A stretch of 64,000 nt of DNA from Symbiodinium sp. CCMP2592 (GCA_905221615.1 CAJNDT010006004.1:377001-441000), one strand, 5' to 3'. Shown: positions 28,306 to 38,420, counted from the stretch's first letter. Notes: generated from the sequence alone by a model not told the origin. Numbers and translations: made by a program.

Positions 28306-28451
28306 AGTGCCATACGGTTGATGATAGACTCCAATATCCCTTAATTAAGGAATATTCCTTAAATTATAAAAGGACCCCTAATATGATTTAAGGAATATTC
28401 CTTAACTAAGGGATATTGGAGTCTCTGGGTAGTGCCATGCGGTTGATGATA
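28306..28451. mobile_element. Family C element with 21-bp direct repeats
   Basis: A 21-bp sequence beginning AGTGCCAT and ending TTGATGATA flanks the element at 28306-28326 and 28431-28451 (20 of 21 identical). The element itself (28327-28430) has GACTCCAATATCCCTTAA and GGGATATTGGAGTC arms. Confidence 0.9.
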
Positions 28452-28552
28452 TAAGTCCTGCATTACCCAAAAGAAGGAATATGCCATAACTCCCATAGTC
28501 TAGGGTCCTTAAGGTCATGCAGGATTTATATCATCAACAGTAGTGCATGCTT
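28431..28552. mobile_element. Palindromic element into which the preceding family C element inserted
   Basis: GTTGATGATATAAGTCCTGC and GCAGGATTTATATCATCAAC are the arms. AGTGCCATGC precedes and AGTGCATGC follows, a likely 9-10 bp duplication. Confidence 0.8.
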
Positions 28553-29096
28553 TGGGGTTTAGGGTTTGAAGGTTCAGTCGACGGGTTGGGGCTTAGAGGT
28601 TTTGTGCTCAGTGTGGTGTTAATGGCTATTTCTGTTGATGTTGCCGCTCGGCTGGAGTCCGCGATAGTGATAGTGATGGTGATGATGATATCGGTTTTGC
28701 TGCTTCGCTTTGCCCTCGCTTAGGAAACAGGCTGATTTTTGTGGGATGCTGCATTCACTTTGTAATTGGCTGTGGTGATTGTTGTATCCAATGGCGCCGC
28801 TGGGCAGCAATGACACCGTCCTTCTGTGATTGACTTCGCTCCCGGTTGCTTCGACAGTGATTGCACGCGCGACTGTTGTTACGGCTATTGCTGTTCTTTC
28901 CATTACCCGCCTTTATTGTCTATGTCTGCATGGTCCCTAAACCCTTCAACGCCAAACTCGCTATGTGCGAGCGTGAGCGTCGAAGCTCGAGAGTCTGTAA
29001 TCTCTAGTATGAGTGCGACATCCGCTGCAATCCTCGTCCTTGCTCTTGCTTGTTATCCTTGCAGGTTCAGGGGTGCGACTTAGACTTGGACGGATC
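28553..29096. other. Intergenic sequence, no gene recognised
   Basis: A short TTTAGGG tract near 28556 and a GTGATAGTGATGGTGATGATG tract near 28667. The recurring GCGAGCGTGAGCGTCGAAG motif lies at about 28967. Confidence 0.5.
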
Positions 29097-29217
29097 CCAG
29101 AGAGCCCAATAGCCCTTAATTAAGGAATATGCCAAAGATTCTAATAATATTCAGCCCCCCCTATAACTCAAGTTACAGCGGTGTATCGTGAAAGTCAGGG
29201 GTATTGAGCTCTCCTGA
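29097..29217. mobile_element. Family C element, diverged centre
   Basis: CCCAGAGAGCCCAATAGCCC ... GGGGTATTGAGCTCTCC. Confidence 0.85.
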
Positions 29218-29454
29218 GATGTTGCTCAAGTGGTGCTAGCATAGCCATCCTCCAGGGTCATGGGTTTGGGAGTTAGGATTAGGGGGACCCTTGGGGATAT
29301 AGACCCTCTCAATAAAGCCCCTTTCAAGAGAGCCAGAAGTAGGGTTCGGAAGGGGTACCCTTTAAGGGGTCTCCCTCATCATGCTACCTGTTCTTGACCG
29401 GGTTATAGGGACTACTCGAAGCGACTTCCGAGGACTAGCATACGGAGCCTAAGT

Positions 29455-29540
29455 AATTACTTAGGTAGTGAACGGGGAACTTTAAACTTTTTGAACATTT
29501 TGGGGCCCGGTTGTTGAAGAAGAGAGCCGAAGAACCGGGG
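29455..29540. mobile_element. Interspersed relative of intron 1 of the Alba-EEP gene
   Basis: GGGGCCCGGTTGTTGAAGAAG at about 29500-29520 matches the 3' end of that intron (GGGCCCGGTTATTGCAGAAG). Both are preceded by TTAAACTTT. Confidence 0.7.
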
Positions 29541-30200
29541 CAGATACGGAAGGTCTTGAGAAGCAAGGTCAGGAACGAAGAGCGCTACGGAGGAGACAGT
29601 CCCGGTCGGAGAAGATGTCAGCAAGTAAATGTTTCGGCTTGGTTGCCAAAAACATGGAACTTAAACCCTAAACCTTAAACCCCCTAAACCCTAAACCCCC
29701 AAACTGTCTGAATGCCTTCGCCTGCGATGCCTAGGAGTCCCGTGAGTGCCCAAGTTTTTCACGGATTCACCCTTGCAGCAGCCTTTCCGTACGATGCATC
29801 CTGTAGGCCTGATGCATGGTCGTCTTTAACCTGTCTGATTCGTAGTTGGGAATGGGGTTCCTTTAAGGAAACCGTCTTGCTTACTATGGACCCCTATTAT
29901 GGTACTTCAAATGAAACCCTAGATCCTAAATCCTAAACCTTAACTTCCGAAACCCTAGTCCTGGTCTTACATGGCTTTACCTTCTGTTCGGTGTGTTTTT
30001 GTCGGGACTTGGGTGACCCCTGGCTGAACAAACGCGAACCAAGAACCTCGTCTGGCTTGTCCGAGTTGCGAGAGCGTAACTTCCTAAACCCTAAACCTTA
30101 ATTCCTGAACCCTAAACCCAGTATTTTCGCCGCCTTAGCTCAGGCATCAGGCTCAGGAGGACCTCTTGGCGCAGACGCAGGAGGACCTCTTCGGCGAAGA
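29541..30200. other. Intergenic sequence with CCCTAAA tracts
   Basis: Tracts at about 29661-29705, 29925-29955 and 30085-30120. The last follows GTCCGAGTTGCGAGAGCG. No gene supported. Confidence 0.55.
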
Positions 30201-30202
30201 CA

Positions 30203-30308
30203 CTTAAGTAGCTGAGTACCATTTTACCGTTTTTTGGGGGGACGTTATAGTTCTGTGTAGAACTGAAAGTTAAACTTTTTTGGGGGCCTATGAACACAGC
30301 AATCAAGG
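30203..30308. mobile_element. Family H element
   Basis: Left arm CTTAAGTAGCTGAGTACC and right arm TATGAACACAGCAATCAAGG, with GAAAGTTAAACTTTTTTGGG inside. Confidence 0.8.
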
Positions 30309-30402
30309 ACAGATTCCCCGCGCTTCCAGCCCCCGGCGATGACTTGGCCACAGAGTCGCCAGAGTTGCAGCTCAGTTTTGGGGTGTCAGTTGGCCGGCAT
30401 AG

Positions 30403-30514
30403 TTGAAGCTTCATGGGCAGTTACAAGTGGGGGTTTTAAGTCCCCTGATATGGGCTGTAGTTATGGTTACCCTACTTATAACCCTCCTTATAACTACCCA
30501 TGAATCTCCAAGCA
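30403..30514. mobile_element. Family A element, complete
   Basis: TTGAAGCTTCATGGGCAG ... TACCCATGAATCTCCAAGC. Confidence 0.85.
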
Positions 30515-30579
30515 GGTGCATCCAGCAGCACAGTTAGTCACAGCCTTGGCAAGAAGGACAGGCGGATTTTGGTTACCAT

Positions 30580-30703
30580 AGGGGCTTAAATGTAAATAAG
30601 TACCAACACTATAACTTTTTTTTGGGGGGACGGGGTCCCTTATTATATCTATGTTACAAGGGGGCCCAAAACCCTTTTCTAATTATTAAGGCCATATTAT
30701 AGT
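30580..30703 (+). mobile_element. Family E element
   Basis: ATAGGGGCTTAAATGTAAAT ... GGGCCCAAAACCCTTTTCTA ... TTATTAAGGCC. Confidence 0.85.
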
Positions 30704-31400
30704 ATCGAAGCTAATGGTTAGTTTGCAGCTCCCGTCGGTCAAGTTAGCAATCGGTGCTGTTGCCCGTGACCGCCACGATGGTCACACCACTACGACGACG
30801 GCGACGACTGCTACTACAGTGGCAAGATGCACGCATATTGACAGCGGCAAATCTTCGGAATTGCACAGACACCGTGAGAGTCGGGACGTCAGTACCAAGC
30901 AGCAGGGGCAATCGGAGGGCTGCCAGGAGAAACAACTGTCACAGCTTCAGTTCTTTACTTGTGCGGTGGCACCGATCGTCTTGCGGTCGCCGATGCTCGT
31001 AGTGTAATTGACCCCCGGGGTGTTTGATGGTTTGGGGCGTTGTGACAGTCCTTATTGATGGTTATGCAATGTTCACGGTGGTGTCGATGCTCATGGTGAT
31101 GGTGATGCGCACGATGGTAGAAATGACGACGACGTCAACCCCGTTCATGTTTCATGTACTATCGTGCTCATGGCAACAATGATGAAGGTAAACTCATACA
31201 GGTCATATAGCTCTGATGCTGGTGACGGCTGCAATACGGATGATTTACCGTTTCCTTCCTGCGCAAGTGTGCTGGTGATGGTGAAGTTGTTCGCCTATGC
31301 CAGCGGCAACATGGCACGACCATGGGTGGATTGTCCATCTTGCTGAAATCCTGTAGCACCCGTAGGCGAGGGATCTAAGGGTGACCTCTGACACTTTTGT
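30704..31400. other. Intergenic sequence, no gene recognised
   Basis: CACGACGG- and GATGGTGATG-type low-complexity stretches near 30780 and 31090. Short overlapping frames have no conserved look. Confidence 0.45.
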
Positions 31401-31410
31401 GCTTTTGCAG

Positions 31411-31803
31411 CTCAGGTTGTCAAAGGAACCGGCCGATGAGAGAAAAGTGATGGAATTGGATCAACCTGTGCAAGACGACAAAGAGGCCGAGAAGGCGGAT
31501 GAGCCTGAGAAGGGAAAGCCCGAGCAAGAGGAACAAGCGGAGGAGCCTGAGAAGGGAAAGTCTCCGCCGGAGGAGCTTGTAGAAGAAAAGAAGCCACAGA
31601 CAGAGGAGCATGAACAAACCACTGCGCAGGAGATGCCCCAAACGGATCAGCTTCAGAAGGAGGAGGACCATCAGGAAGCACCGCAAACGGACAAGGTCGA
31701 GATAGAGGAATCCCAAGCAGAGGAGCACCATAAAGAGGACTCCGATGGCGAGCTTCCAGAAACCAAGACGACTGCGACCGCGACTCTTGACGAGGCCCTG
31801 TGA
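31411..31803 (+). CDS. Glu/Lys-rich exon, probable 3' coding exon
   Basis: A pyrimidine-rich stretch ending TTTTGCAG (31403-31410) is a good acceptor. The exon then reads LRLSKEPADERKVMELDQPV and continues as a highly charged Glu/Lys/Gln/Pro-rich sequence with an imperfect EPEKGKPEQEEQAEEPEKGK repeat, ending TTTATATLDEAL and a TGA at 31801. About 131 codons. Low-complexity acidic proteins of this type occur in cytoskeletal, nuclear and intrinsically disordered classes; none can be chosen. No upstream exon was identified. The clean acceptor and repeat-free composition make it one of the better exon candidates. Confidence 0.45.
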   Translation, partial: LRLSKEPADERKVMELDQPVQDDKEAEKADEPEKGKPEQEEQAEEPEKGKSPPEELVEEKKPQTEEHEQTTAQEMPQTDQLQKEEDHQEAPQTDKVEIEESQAEEHHKEDSDGELPETKTTATATLDEAL

Positions 31804-32150
31804 CAGAAGTTGATGCAGACTGCACGTCAGGTACATCGTTGAGGGGTCTTAAACTGGCTAGACTTGAGTCCAGTGGCAAAAAGGGTTATGTGACGATGGG
31901 CTGTGTGGGGCTGTGCTGAGGACTGAGGTGTAGGCTGGGGAGGCTGCGATTGTGTCGGTGGGCGTGAAAGTTTCGGTCTCACTTCACAATTTCAGTTTCG
32001 GCTCGTCAAAGTTGCGAGTGTGTTCCGGAGTTGCTATTTCCTCAGCTGAAGCCTGTCCCCCTGTTGAATGGGACAAGTTCGGATCGTTGGATTCTGGCTG
32101 TGCAGGGCATCGTATGGGGGCGTCTCTGAAATAAGTCTGCCTTTCAAGCC

Positions 32151-32265
32151 CTACTTGGAGGATCATGGGACTTAGTAAGTAAGGTTAGAAGTACCTTAAA
32201 TGGGCTTATAAGTACAGTTACCCTAATTATAACCCTAGTTACTAAGTCCCATGATCCTTTAAGTA
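32151..32265. mobile_element. Family B element, possibly acting as an intron
   Basis: A complete family B palindrome. Its right end CCTTTAAG directly precedes an open 38-codon segment ending in a strong donor (see next entry). Confidence 0.85.
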
Positions 32266-32377
32266 CAATACCCAAGAATGCCCAATCGCCATCTTCGCAG
32301 AGGCGGAGGCGGCGGAGGCTCTGAATCTGGAGGCCAGGGCGATGTGTCGTCACATGCGGAGGGATTTTTTGGCGAGG
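32264..32377 (+). CDS. Possible 38-codon internal exon after a family B element
   Basis: Exactly 114 bases are open between the AAG at the end of the family B element and GTGAGT at 32378. They read YNTQECPIAIFAEAEAAEAL, then NLEARAMCRHMRRDFLAR. The Ala/Glu-rich, helix-like composition is protein-like. Neighbouring exons were not found, so this is unproven. It follows the pattern seen in the 48.8-51.6 kb gene, where element ends serve as acceptors. Confidence 0.35.
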
Positions 32378-32408
32378 GTGAGTCTCGAAACTCTCAAGCC
32401 CCTAGGAC

Positions 32409-32519
32409 CCCTGAACCCCCCAGAGAGCCCAATACCCCTTAATTAAGGAATATAGCTTAAATCATAATATGAAGGTATATTGCTTAATTAAGGGGTATTG
32501 GGTTCTCTGGGCCCTGAAC
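32409..32519. mobile_element. Family C element with 8-bp target-site duplication
   Basis: CCCTGAAC at 32409-32416 and 32512-32519 encloses a family C palindrome (AGAGAGCCCAATACCCCTTA ... GGGGTATTGGGTTCTCT). Confidence 0.9.
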
Positions 32520-32940
32520 TGCAAACCTTGCCAGGCTTAGTCCGAGAGTGAGTGTCAAAAAAACCCTGAACTCCCTAAACTCCCTAAGCCGGCAAAAACC
32601 CTGAGCCTGAACCTCCTTGTCACACTTCGGGCGCATAGTATCGTACGGTACGGTTTAACAGAGTATGGGATAATATGGTATGGTAGAGTATGGTCATAGT
32701 ACAGTATAGTGAGTTTTATGATCGACACCTGATGTTACCGTACATGTTTGCCGGCAGCAGGTACGGGCTTGACGCCCTATCTAGCAACTTTCGTGCTCTT
32801 AGGAATTATGTGGGAGTTCTCCTACAGCAAACTCCAAAGGGATTATTGAGCACATTATTTGTGTTCGAAGGGCCGCAAGGTATCTGTGGTCTTTCCGATC
32901 GACCGAGCCTGGTAACGTTAGGAGCCTCGAGGCACCAACT

Positions 32941-33057
32941 AATATGGGTTAGAAGGGGCCCCCACCCTGTAATAGTGATATAATAGGAATATAATAGGGC
33001 CCTAATATAATCCTTATAGTCACTATTACAGGGTGGGGGCAGCTTCCAAAATATGGG
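32941..33057. mobile_element. Family G element, opposite orientation, with 8-bp duplication
   Basis: AATATGGG at 32941-32948 and 33050-33057. Inside, AGAAGGGGCCCCCACCCTGT ... GGGTGGGGGCAGCTTCC. Confidence 0.92.
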
Positions 33058-33153
33058 CGTTTCCCAAAAGAGGGTGTACCTTATTTTGGTGTCTTTATAG
33101 CAAGGATCCTACGATTATATTAGGGTCCCCTATTTCGGAAACCCCCATATAGG
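33051..33153. mobile_element. Family D element
   Basis: ATATGGGCGTTTCCCAAAAG ... CCCTATTTCGGAAACCCCC. It shares AATATGGG with the family G element to its left. Confidence 0.85.
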
Positions 33154-33258
33154 GGCCTAAATAATTACCTATACTATTTTGGTGGGTTCCTTATTTTTTT
33201 AGACTAGAGTATAGTGGGCCCCAAGACCTTGTTCCAATTAGTAAGGCCCCTATAGTAA
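33152..33258 (+). mobile_element. Family E element, near-consensus
   Basis: ATAGGGGCCTAAATAATTACC ends mirrored by TTAGTAAGGCCCCTATAG. This is the clearest copy for comparison with intron 3 of the Alba-EEP gene. Confidence 0.9.
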
Positions 33259-33587
33259 AGTGCTCGGGCCGCGCAACTCTCCCCCTCTTGTCTCGAAAAG
33301 TGGGAGGCTTCAAAAAGTGGGATGAAGGTAGGTAGAATCCAGGATCTTTTCTGGAAGGAGCCCTTAGAAGAAGTTTCGCAGCGAGCCGGCTTGTTTCGCG
33401 ATCAGCAGGCCCTCAACCCTAAACCCTAAACCCTAAACCCAATCCCCCTGACCTACACCTCAGGAGCTCCGAGCTTCTTCCATGATGTCATTATATGGGA
33501 GTTTCCGAGCAGTAGGGGCTCCTTTAAAGGGATCCTTTAAGGGTTCCATAAAGGGATCTATAGGGGTTCTACAAAGAGTTTAGGGTT

Positions 33588-33682
33588 TGGGAATTTCCGA
33601 AAATTAGGGGCACCTTATTTTGGGGTCTTTATAATAAGGACCCTAGTACTTAGGGTACTATATTAGAGTACCCTATAGCCGG
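33588..33682. mobile_element. Family D element
   Basis: GGGAATTTCCGAAAATTAGG ... GAGTACCCTATAGCCGGAA. A second left D arm lies just upstream at about 33497. Confidence 0.8.
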
Positions 33683-33699
33683 AAGGAAGCTACCATATT

Positions 33700-34650
33700 A
33701 ATCTGGTGCCGATTGTCATTTTCAGCAACATTCTCATTATCATATGCCATCATTGTTGTGATGAGGTTGGTTACGATGATGGTGATTTTTTTTTATTGTG
33801 AAATGTATGTATGTATGTAATGTTATGTTCGTATGCATGTATGTATACCTATTTGTATGCCGCTCTATCTATCTCTATTCGGCCAAGGAGACCTTCCTGA
33901 CCAAGCCGGCCCCGGCGCCAACTTCTCAGGAAGTGTCCTGCGTCAGGCAGGGTATCCCAGTCAGTACGGCTTTCGAAGACCACCAAAATACACGACTTTC
34001 CTGCACAGTTCTGCCGCTATGCTATAACAGAGCCCTTTGCCGCACTGATGGCCTCAACAGAACACGACACCTCGGAGATTTTTGCCACCGGCAGTGCGGG
34101 CCCTCTTAGATAGGACTGGAGCTTTGATACTGGGAGCTTAGCGCTTGAAGTGGCACTTGCTTGTTGCAAGAATGAGAGCGTGAGGAGGCAGATCCCATTC
34201 ACAGGGGTAAGGTGTTCACTGGTGCCGCAGGGCCTAGACATAGAACTCCCACAGCATGTGTCCTGAACATTTTGGCGATCCAGGTTGCCATCCCTCCACA
34301 CACACCAGTCGTTTCCGAGTTTCTTGGGGAAGATAAACCTGTTATCCCCACCACGGCTGAAATTCACCGAAACGGGCAGGATACCTTGTGGAGTAAACAC
34401 ATGAAGGAACAGTTTAACTAGATAGATGAAGAGATCAATAGATAGATAGCCAGAGAGTAAGGAAATAAACAAACTCGCGGAGACATGGATAGATACACGA
34501 GTAAACATAGGCATAAACATATAAAGGAAGAACAGCAGGAAATACATTGTTAAATACATTTTAAATGCAGAAAGAAACACATAAAGCAATACAGAGGGAA
34601 ATGCAGCTTTCGATCCCGGAACCAAGACCACAAACCCCAAAGCCTACACC
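33700..34650. other. Intergenic sequence; ATGT microsatellite; weak exon-like segment
   Basis: (ATGT)n at about 33801-33845. The stretch 33880-33970 can be read as GDLPDQAGPGANFSGSVLR and continues open, but has no supporting splice sites. No palindromic element was found here. Confidence 0.4.
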
Positions 34651-34990
34651 CTAAACCCGGATAAGGCGCTACCGTAGACTCAACCTGAACTCTTCAAAGG
34701 CTTAGAGGTTGGGCGTTTGGGGCTTTAGGGGTTTGGGGGTTTAGGTTATAGGGTTAGGGCTCTAGGCTTTAGTACTTGGGTGTAGGATGGTGTACCATAT
34801 TCAGGGACTTATAACCCCACTTATAACTACCCTAAAACCCTAAACCCTGTAGAACCCTTAAAAGAACCCTAAAACCTATAGAGCCCTTGAAGGAGCTCCA
34901 AGTAGAGGTTTAGGGTTTGCGTTTGCTGGGAAACCTTGGCCCACTCCACCGATCGGAGTTCCAACCCGGCCCCAGGTTTAGGGTTTGCTT

Positions 34991-35159
34991 GCAGGTTCAT
35001 GGGTAGATATAAGTGGGGTTTAGGGCTCCTTGAAGGGTTCTGTCGGGTTTAAGGTTTTAGGGTAGATATAAGTGGGGCTATAAGTCCCCTAACATGGGCT
35101 ATAATAATGGCTACCTTACTTATAACCCCACCTATAGCTACCCATGAACCTTCAAGTAG
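34991..35159. mobile_element. Family A element with duplicated left arm
   Basis: Left-arm fragments at about 34994 and 35058 (GTAGATATAAGTGGGG) share one right arm, CTACCCATGAACCTTCAAG. Confidence 0.8.
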
Positions 35160-35317
35160 GGTCTAGGCTTCCGCGGGGTCGGAATGTGCCGTGTTATACT
35201 TATACAGAAATATGACCCAAAACGCTATTCTATTTCTGAAGGCCCCTATACTAAAACCTCATTGTGGCCCGTAACGAATCCTGTCATAGGAACCTCTTCT
35301 AGTTGTCAAGACCCGTA

Positions 35318-35522
35318 CCCAAAGAGCCCAATACCCTTAATTAATGAAGATATCTTTAATATTAAAGTCTTAGTAGCTGTGCGTGGATACACTTTAGGCT
35401 TCCTTGGATAAGACTAGCCACTATCAAACTAAAAGTGTACACTTTTGGGGGCTTATGAACTCAGCAACTAAGAAATGACACCCCCTACAGTTTAAGGTAT
35501 TAAGGGGTAGTGGGCTCTCTGA
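35318..35522. mobile_element. Family C element containing a family H element
   Basis: Family C arms AGAGCCCAATACCCTTAATT and AAGGGGTAGTGGGCTCTCT are about 165 bases apart. The interval holds a family H element at 35368-35471 (CTTAGTAGCTGTGCG ... AACTCAGCAACTAAG). Confidence 0.85.
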
Positions 35523-35559
35523 ATATATTGCAATCCTTGTTCCAATTATCAATGCCTGT

Positions 35560-36200
35560 ATGTGCAGTTCCGGAGGTGTCGGGTTCCGATAGGGGGTTGC
35601 AAAGGGATCCATGGGACATCTGAGGGTTCGTAAGGGTGTGCACGAGGATGTTTCTAGGAGTTTGTAAGAGATGTAATTAGTGGCGAAGTTGTGGGGCGCT
35701 TTTCAAGCCTTTGGAGTAGCCAGTCTAGACGTTAGGATGTTGGCCCTGGAGTGTTTCAGACCTTGTGATTTTCAGGGCTTGAGATTTAGACGCGTGTCAC
35801 CGTGTTGTGTTGGGCTTGGTATGCGAGAAGCCATCGCCCGAAAGCCTCATCCATCACAGGTATTATATCGATGGCTTCCAGACGCCCATTCTCAACGGCA
35901 CCTATCAACTCAAGAGTGCATCTTGTCGGCCATTAAGCAAGTCATCCGGCACTAGCCCGCGGATGCAGGACTGATAGCAAGGGGGCTCAGACGATCAACT
36001 TTTGACGGCTTTTCGATGTTTCAATACCCTCTATACGGTGTCATGGTCAGTTGTAGTGGCGTTGATTTTTTTGCTATGTTTTGCTCCGCTGCCGCAGCGG
36101 CAGTCAATTTTCGCAAACTTTCGTGGGACGTAAAGCTCCGCCGGCACGCTGGCAGGACAGAGCCAACCGAAACGAGTGGCGCTAATCAGGGTGTTCAAAG
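35560..36200. other. Intergenic sequence with an unsupported open frame
   Basis: 35680-35955 is open for 91 codons and ends YRWLPDAHSQRHLSTQECIL, but no domain or splice site supports it. Confidence 0.35.
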
Positions 36201-36204
36201 CCCT

Positions 36205-36258
36205 ACTCTAGGGGCCTTACTAGATAAGAATAGGGTTTTGGGGGCCCAATATACTAGG
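36205..36258 (-). mobile_element. Family E half, minus orientation
   Basis: AGGGGCCTTACTAGATAAGAATAGGG is the complement of the family E right arm, followed by TTTTGGGGGCCCA. Confidence 0.75.
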
Positions 36259-36309
36259 GTTTTAGGGTTTTGCAGCCGGCCAGTTGCAAAAGAAAAGAAA
36301 AAGGTGTTG

Positions 36310-36375
36310 GTAAACCCTAAACCCTAAAACCCTAAACCCTAAACCCTAAAACCCTAAAACCCTAAAACCCTAAAC
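36310..36375 (+). repeat. Telomere-like tract (CCCTAAA / CCCTAAAA)
   Basis: 7-mers and 8-mers mixed, ending in poly-C and poly-A. Confidence 0.9.
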
Positions 36376-36500
36376 CCCCCCCCCCTCCCCCCCAAAAAAA
36401 AACATGAAAAAGGCTTTGGCTTAGGATCCCCGGGGCCCGGTCCTCCCTTGTGAGAAAAGAGGGTTGAAGCTTCCGCTTCTCGCCGGATCTCACAGCCCTG

Positions 36501-36720
36501 AGGTTTAGGGTTTAGGGTTTTTAGGGTTTAGGGTTTCTTCAAGAGGCCTGGATGCAAAAGGGTTTAGGGTTTAGGGGTTTAGTTTGGGGTTTAGGGGTTT
36601 AGGGTTCAGAGCTTAGGGCTTAGGGTTTTAGGGTTCAGAGTTTAGGGTTTTAGGGTTGTCTTGACCGAGGCGACTTGAGTCCAGTGGCAAAAAGGGTTTT
36701 AGGGTTTAGGGTTTAGGGTC
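36501..36720 (+). repeat. Telomere-like tracts (TTTAGGG) with junction motifs
   Basis: Three TTTAGGG blocks. Two are entered through GGATGCAAAAGGGTTTAGGG (about 36548) and CCAGTGGCAAAAAGGGTTTT (about 36683). The orientation is opposite to the tract at 36.3 kb. Confidence 0.9.
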
Positions 36721-37010
36721 TGACCCATGTCCCTCCCTGGCCCAAGTCGTCAAGGACAGGCTTCCCCCTAGGATATAAGACCCGAAACCTTTATTAAACC
36801 CGAAACCCCATAAACAAAGCTCTGCTTCCCAAACGCCCAAAACTCCTAGCCCGAAGACCCGAAACCCTAAACCCCATACCCTAAACTGTGAATCCAAAAA
36901 GCCCAAACTCCTATATCCCTAAGACCCGAAGACCCGAAACCGCAAGAATCGTCTGTACCTCGCAGTGGTAAACTTTGGATCTCCGAGTAGCAGAGTAGGC
37001 AACCTTGAAA

Positions 37011-37098
37011 GGAGTTTCCGAAAATAAGGGGTACCTTCTTTTGGGGTCCTTATAACAAGGATCCTACTATTTAGGGTGCTATATTAGGGTCCCCTATG
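37011..37098. mobile_element. Family D element, right end lost
   Basis: AGGAGTTTCCGAAAATAAGG ... ATATTAGGGTCCCCTAT, then unrelated sequence. Confidence 0.85.
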
Positions 37099-37228
37099 TG
37101 TATATAATCCCAGGGGTCACCTTTAGCTCCCTTAGGATTTTGGACAAGTGCGATTTCCTGTGAGGGCAAGTACGTGGGCCATCGGCAGACGTATTGGAAG
37201 ATGTGCAACGCCCGGGCCTCGGGAATCC

Positions 37229-37342
37229 TACTTAAAGGATCATGGGAGTTAGTAACTAGGGTGATAATTAGAGTAAATATACTTATAATCCCAATTAAGG
37301 TACTTATGACCTTACTTACTAAGTCCCATGTTCCTCCAAGTA
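37229..37342. mobile_element. Family B element, complete
   Basis: TACTTAAAGGATCATGGGAG ... AGTCCCATGTTCCTCCAAGTA. Confidence 0.9.
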
Positions 37343-37679
37343 AGCCCTAAACCCTAGGGTGATTCGTGGGCTTACTGGGAGGATCTGCGCACCGTGGTTT
37401 AGGGGTTAAGGTTTAGGGTTTAGGGGTTTAATAGAGGGTTGCAACGTGCTTGGATTGGGGTTGTTAGTAGGTGCATGCCGGGGCAGCAACACATGTAGTG
37501 ACCTAAATCAACTAACGCCCTAGTTGTTGAGTCCCTTCGTCCTTGAGTAGTCGTGAGATATATAGTTGCCTAGACCCTGAAACCTAAACCCTAAACCCTA
37601 ACTTGGAGCCTGCCTGCCTTGTGCGAGTGTGAGCGTCGAAACCTTAACTTGTAACCCTTCTTGGGCTTCTGACTTTCAG

Positions 37680-37820
37680 TGGAAGGCAACTGGCCGTGAA
37701 AGGTTTAAGATGTTTCTTTGTTTTGCTGAAGCTGCCAAATTACTCCTTTTTTCGCCAAGCCCCACCCATGACACCAAAGTCTTTAGCCAGAGACCTTCAC
37801 CAGTTATCCTCCAGACCTAG
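37680..37820 (+). CDS. Possible 3' exon
   Basis: CTTCTGACTTTCAG at 37666-37679 is a fair acceptor. The frame then reads WKATGRERFKMFLCFAEAAK and ends SQRPSPVILQT with a TAG. 46 codons, no recognised domain, no upstream partner. Confidence 0.25.
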   Translation, partial: WKATGRERFKMFLCFAEAAKLLLFSPSPTHDTKVFSQRPSPVILQT

Positions 37821-37927
37821 CTTCCGTCCGCCGCAAACCTTTCTGCTTGGGTTCAGGCTTGATTCCGCTTGAAGCACAACAGGCTTAAGCCCGACACCTC
37901 AACGACAACATCCTGAACCGAAGGGTG

Positions 37928-38041
37928 CTTGGAGGATCATGGGACTTAGTAGGTAAGTCAAAAATGACCTGATTGTGGGGTTATAAGTATAGTTACTCTA
38001 ATCATAAACCCTAGTTACTAAGTCCCATGATCCTTTAAGTG
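37928..38041. mobile_element. Family B element, complete
   Basis: CTTGGAGGATCATGGGACTT ... AAGTCCCATGATCCTTTAAG. Confidence 0.9.
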
Positions 38042-38149
38042 GCGTCCGAACTTACCTGGTTGGGGTGCAGGTTGATTGAGTTGTCCAAGGCGGTTTGACA
38101 GGTCGCACTCTTGATTCTCACACGCACTTGCTAGTAGGACATGGCAAAA

Positions 38150-38420
38150 CAGACCCTGAGCATCCCTAAGCCCAGAACCCCAAACCCTAAAAACCCTGAA
38201 TGCCAAACCCTAAACCCTAAATCCCAAACCCTAAGCCCTGGGATGTACAGTACAAATCGAGAAGCGTCCCGAGGGTGAGTGTCAAAACCGTGGGACTTGT
38301 TTCTCTCCGCCTTTTTATGCGGATCCCTTGTTCCCAACACTTCCCAAAAAACCCACGAAAGGGGCTAAACCCTGAACCCCTGAACTCCTAAACCCTAAAC
38401 CCCTAAACCCTAAACCCGAT
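38150..38420 (+). repeat. Telomere-like tracts (CCCTAAA)
   Basis: Two blocks (about 38165-38240 and 38365-38418) separated by a copy of the recurring GAGGGTGAGTGTCAAAACC motif. Confidence 0.8.
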
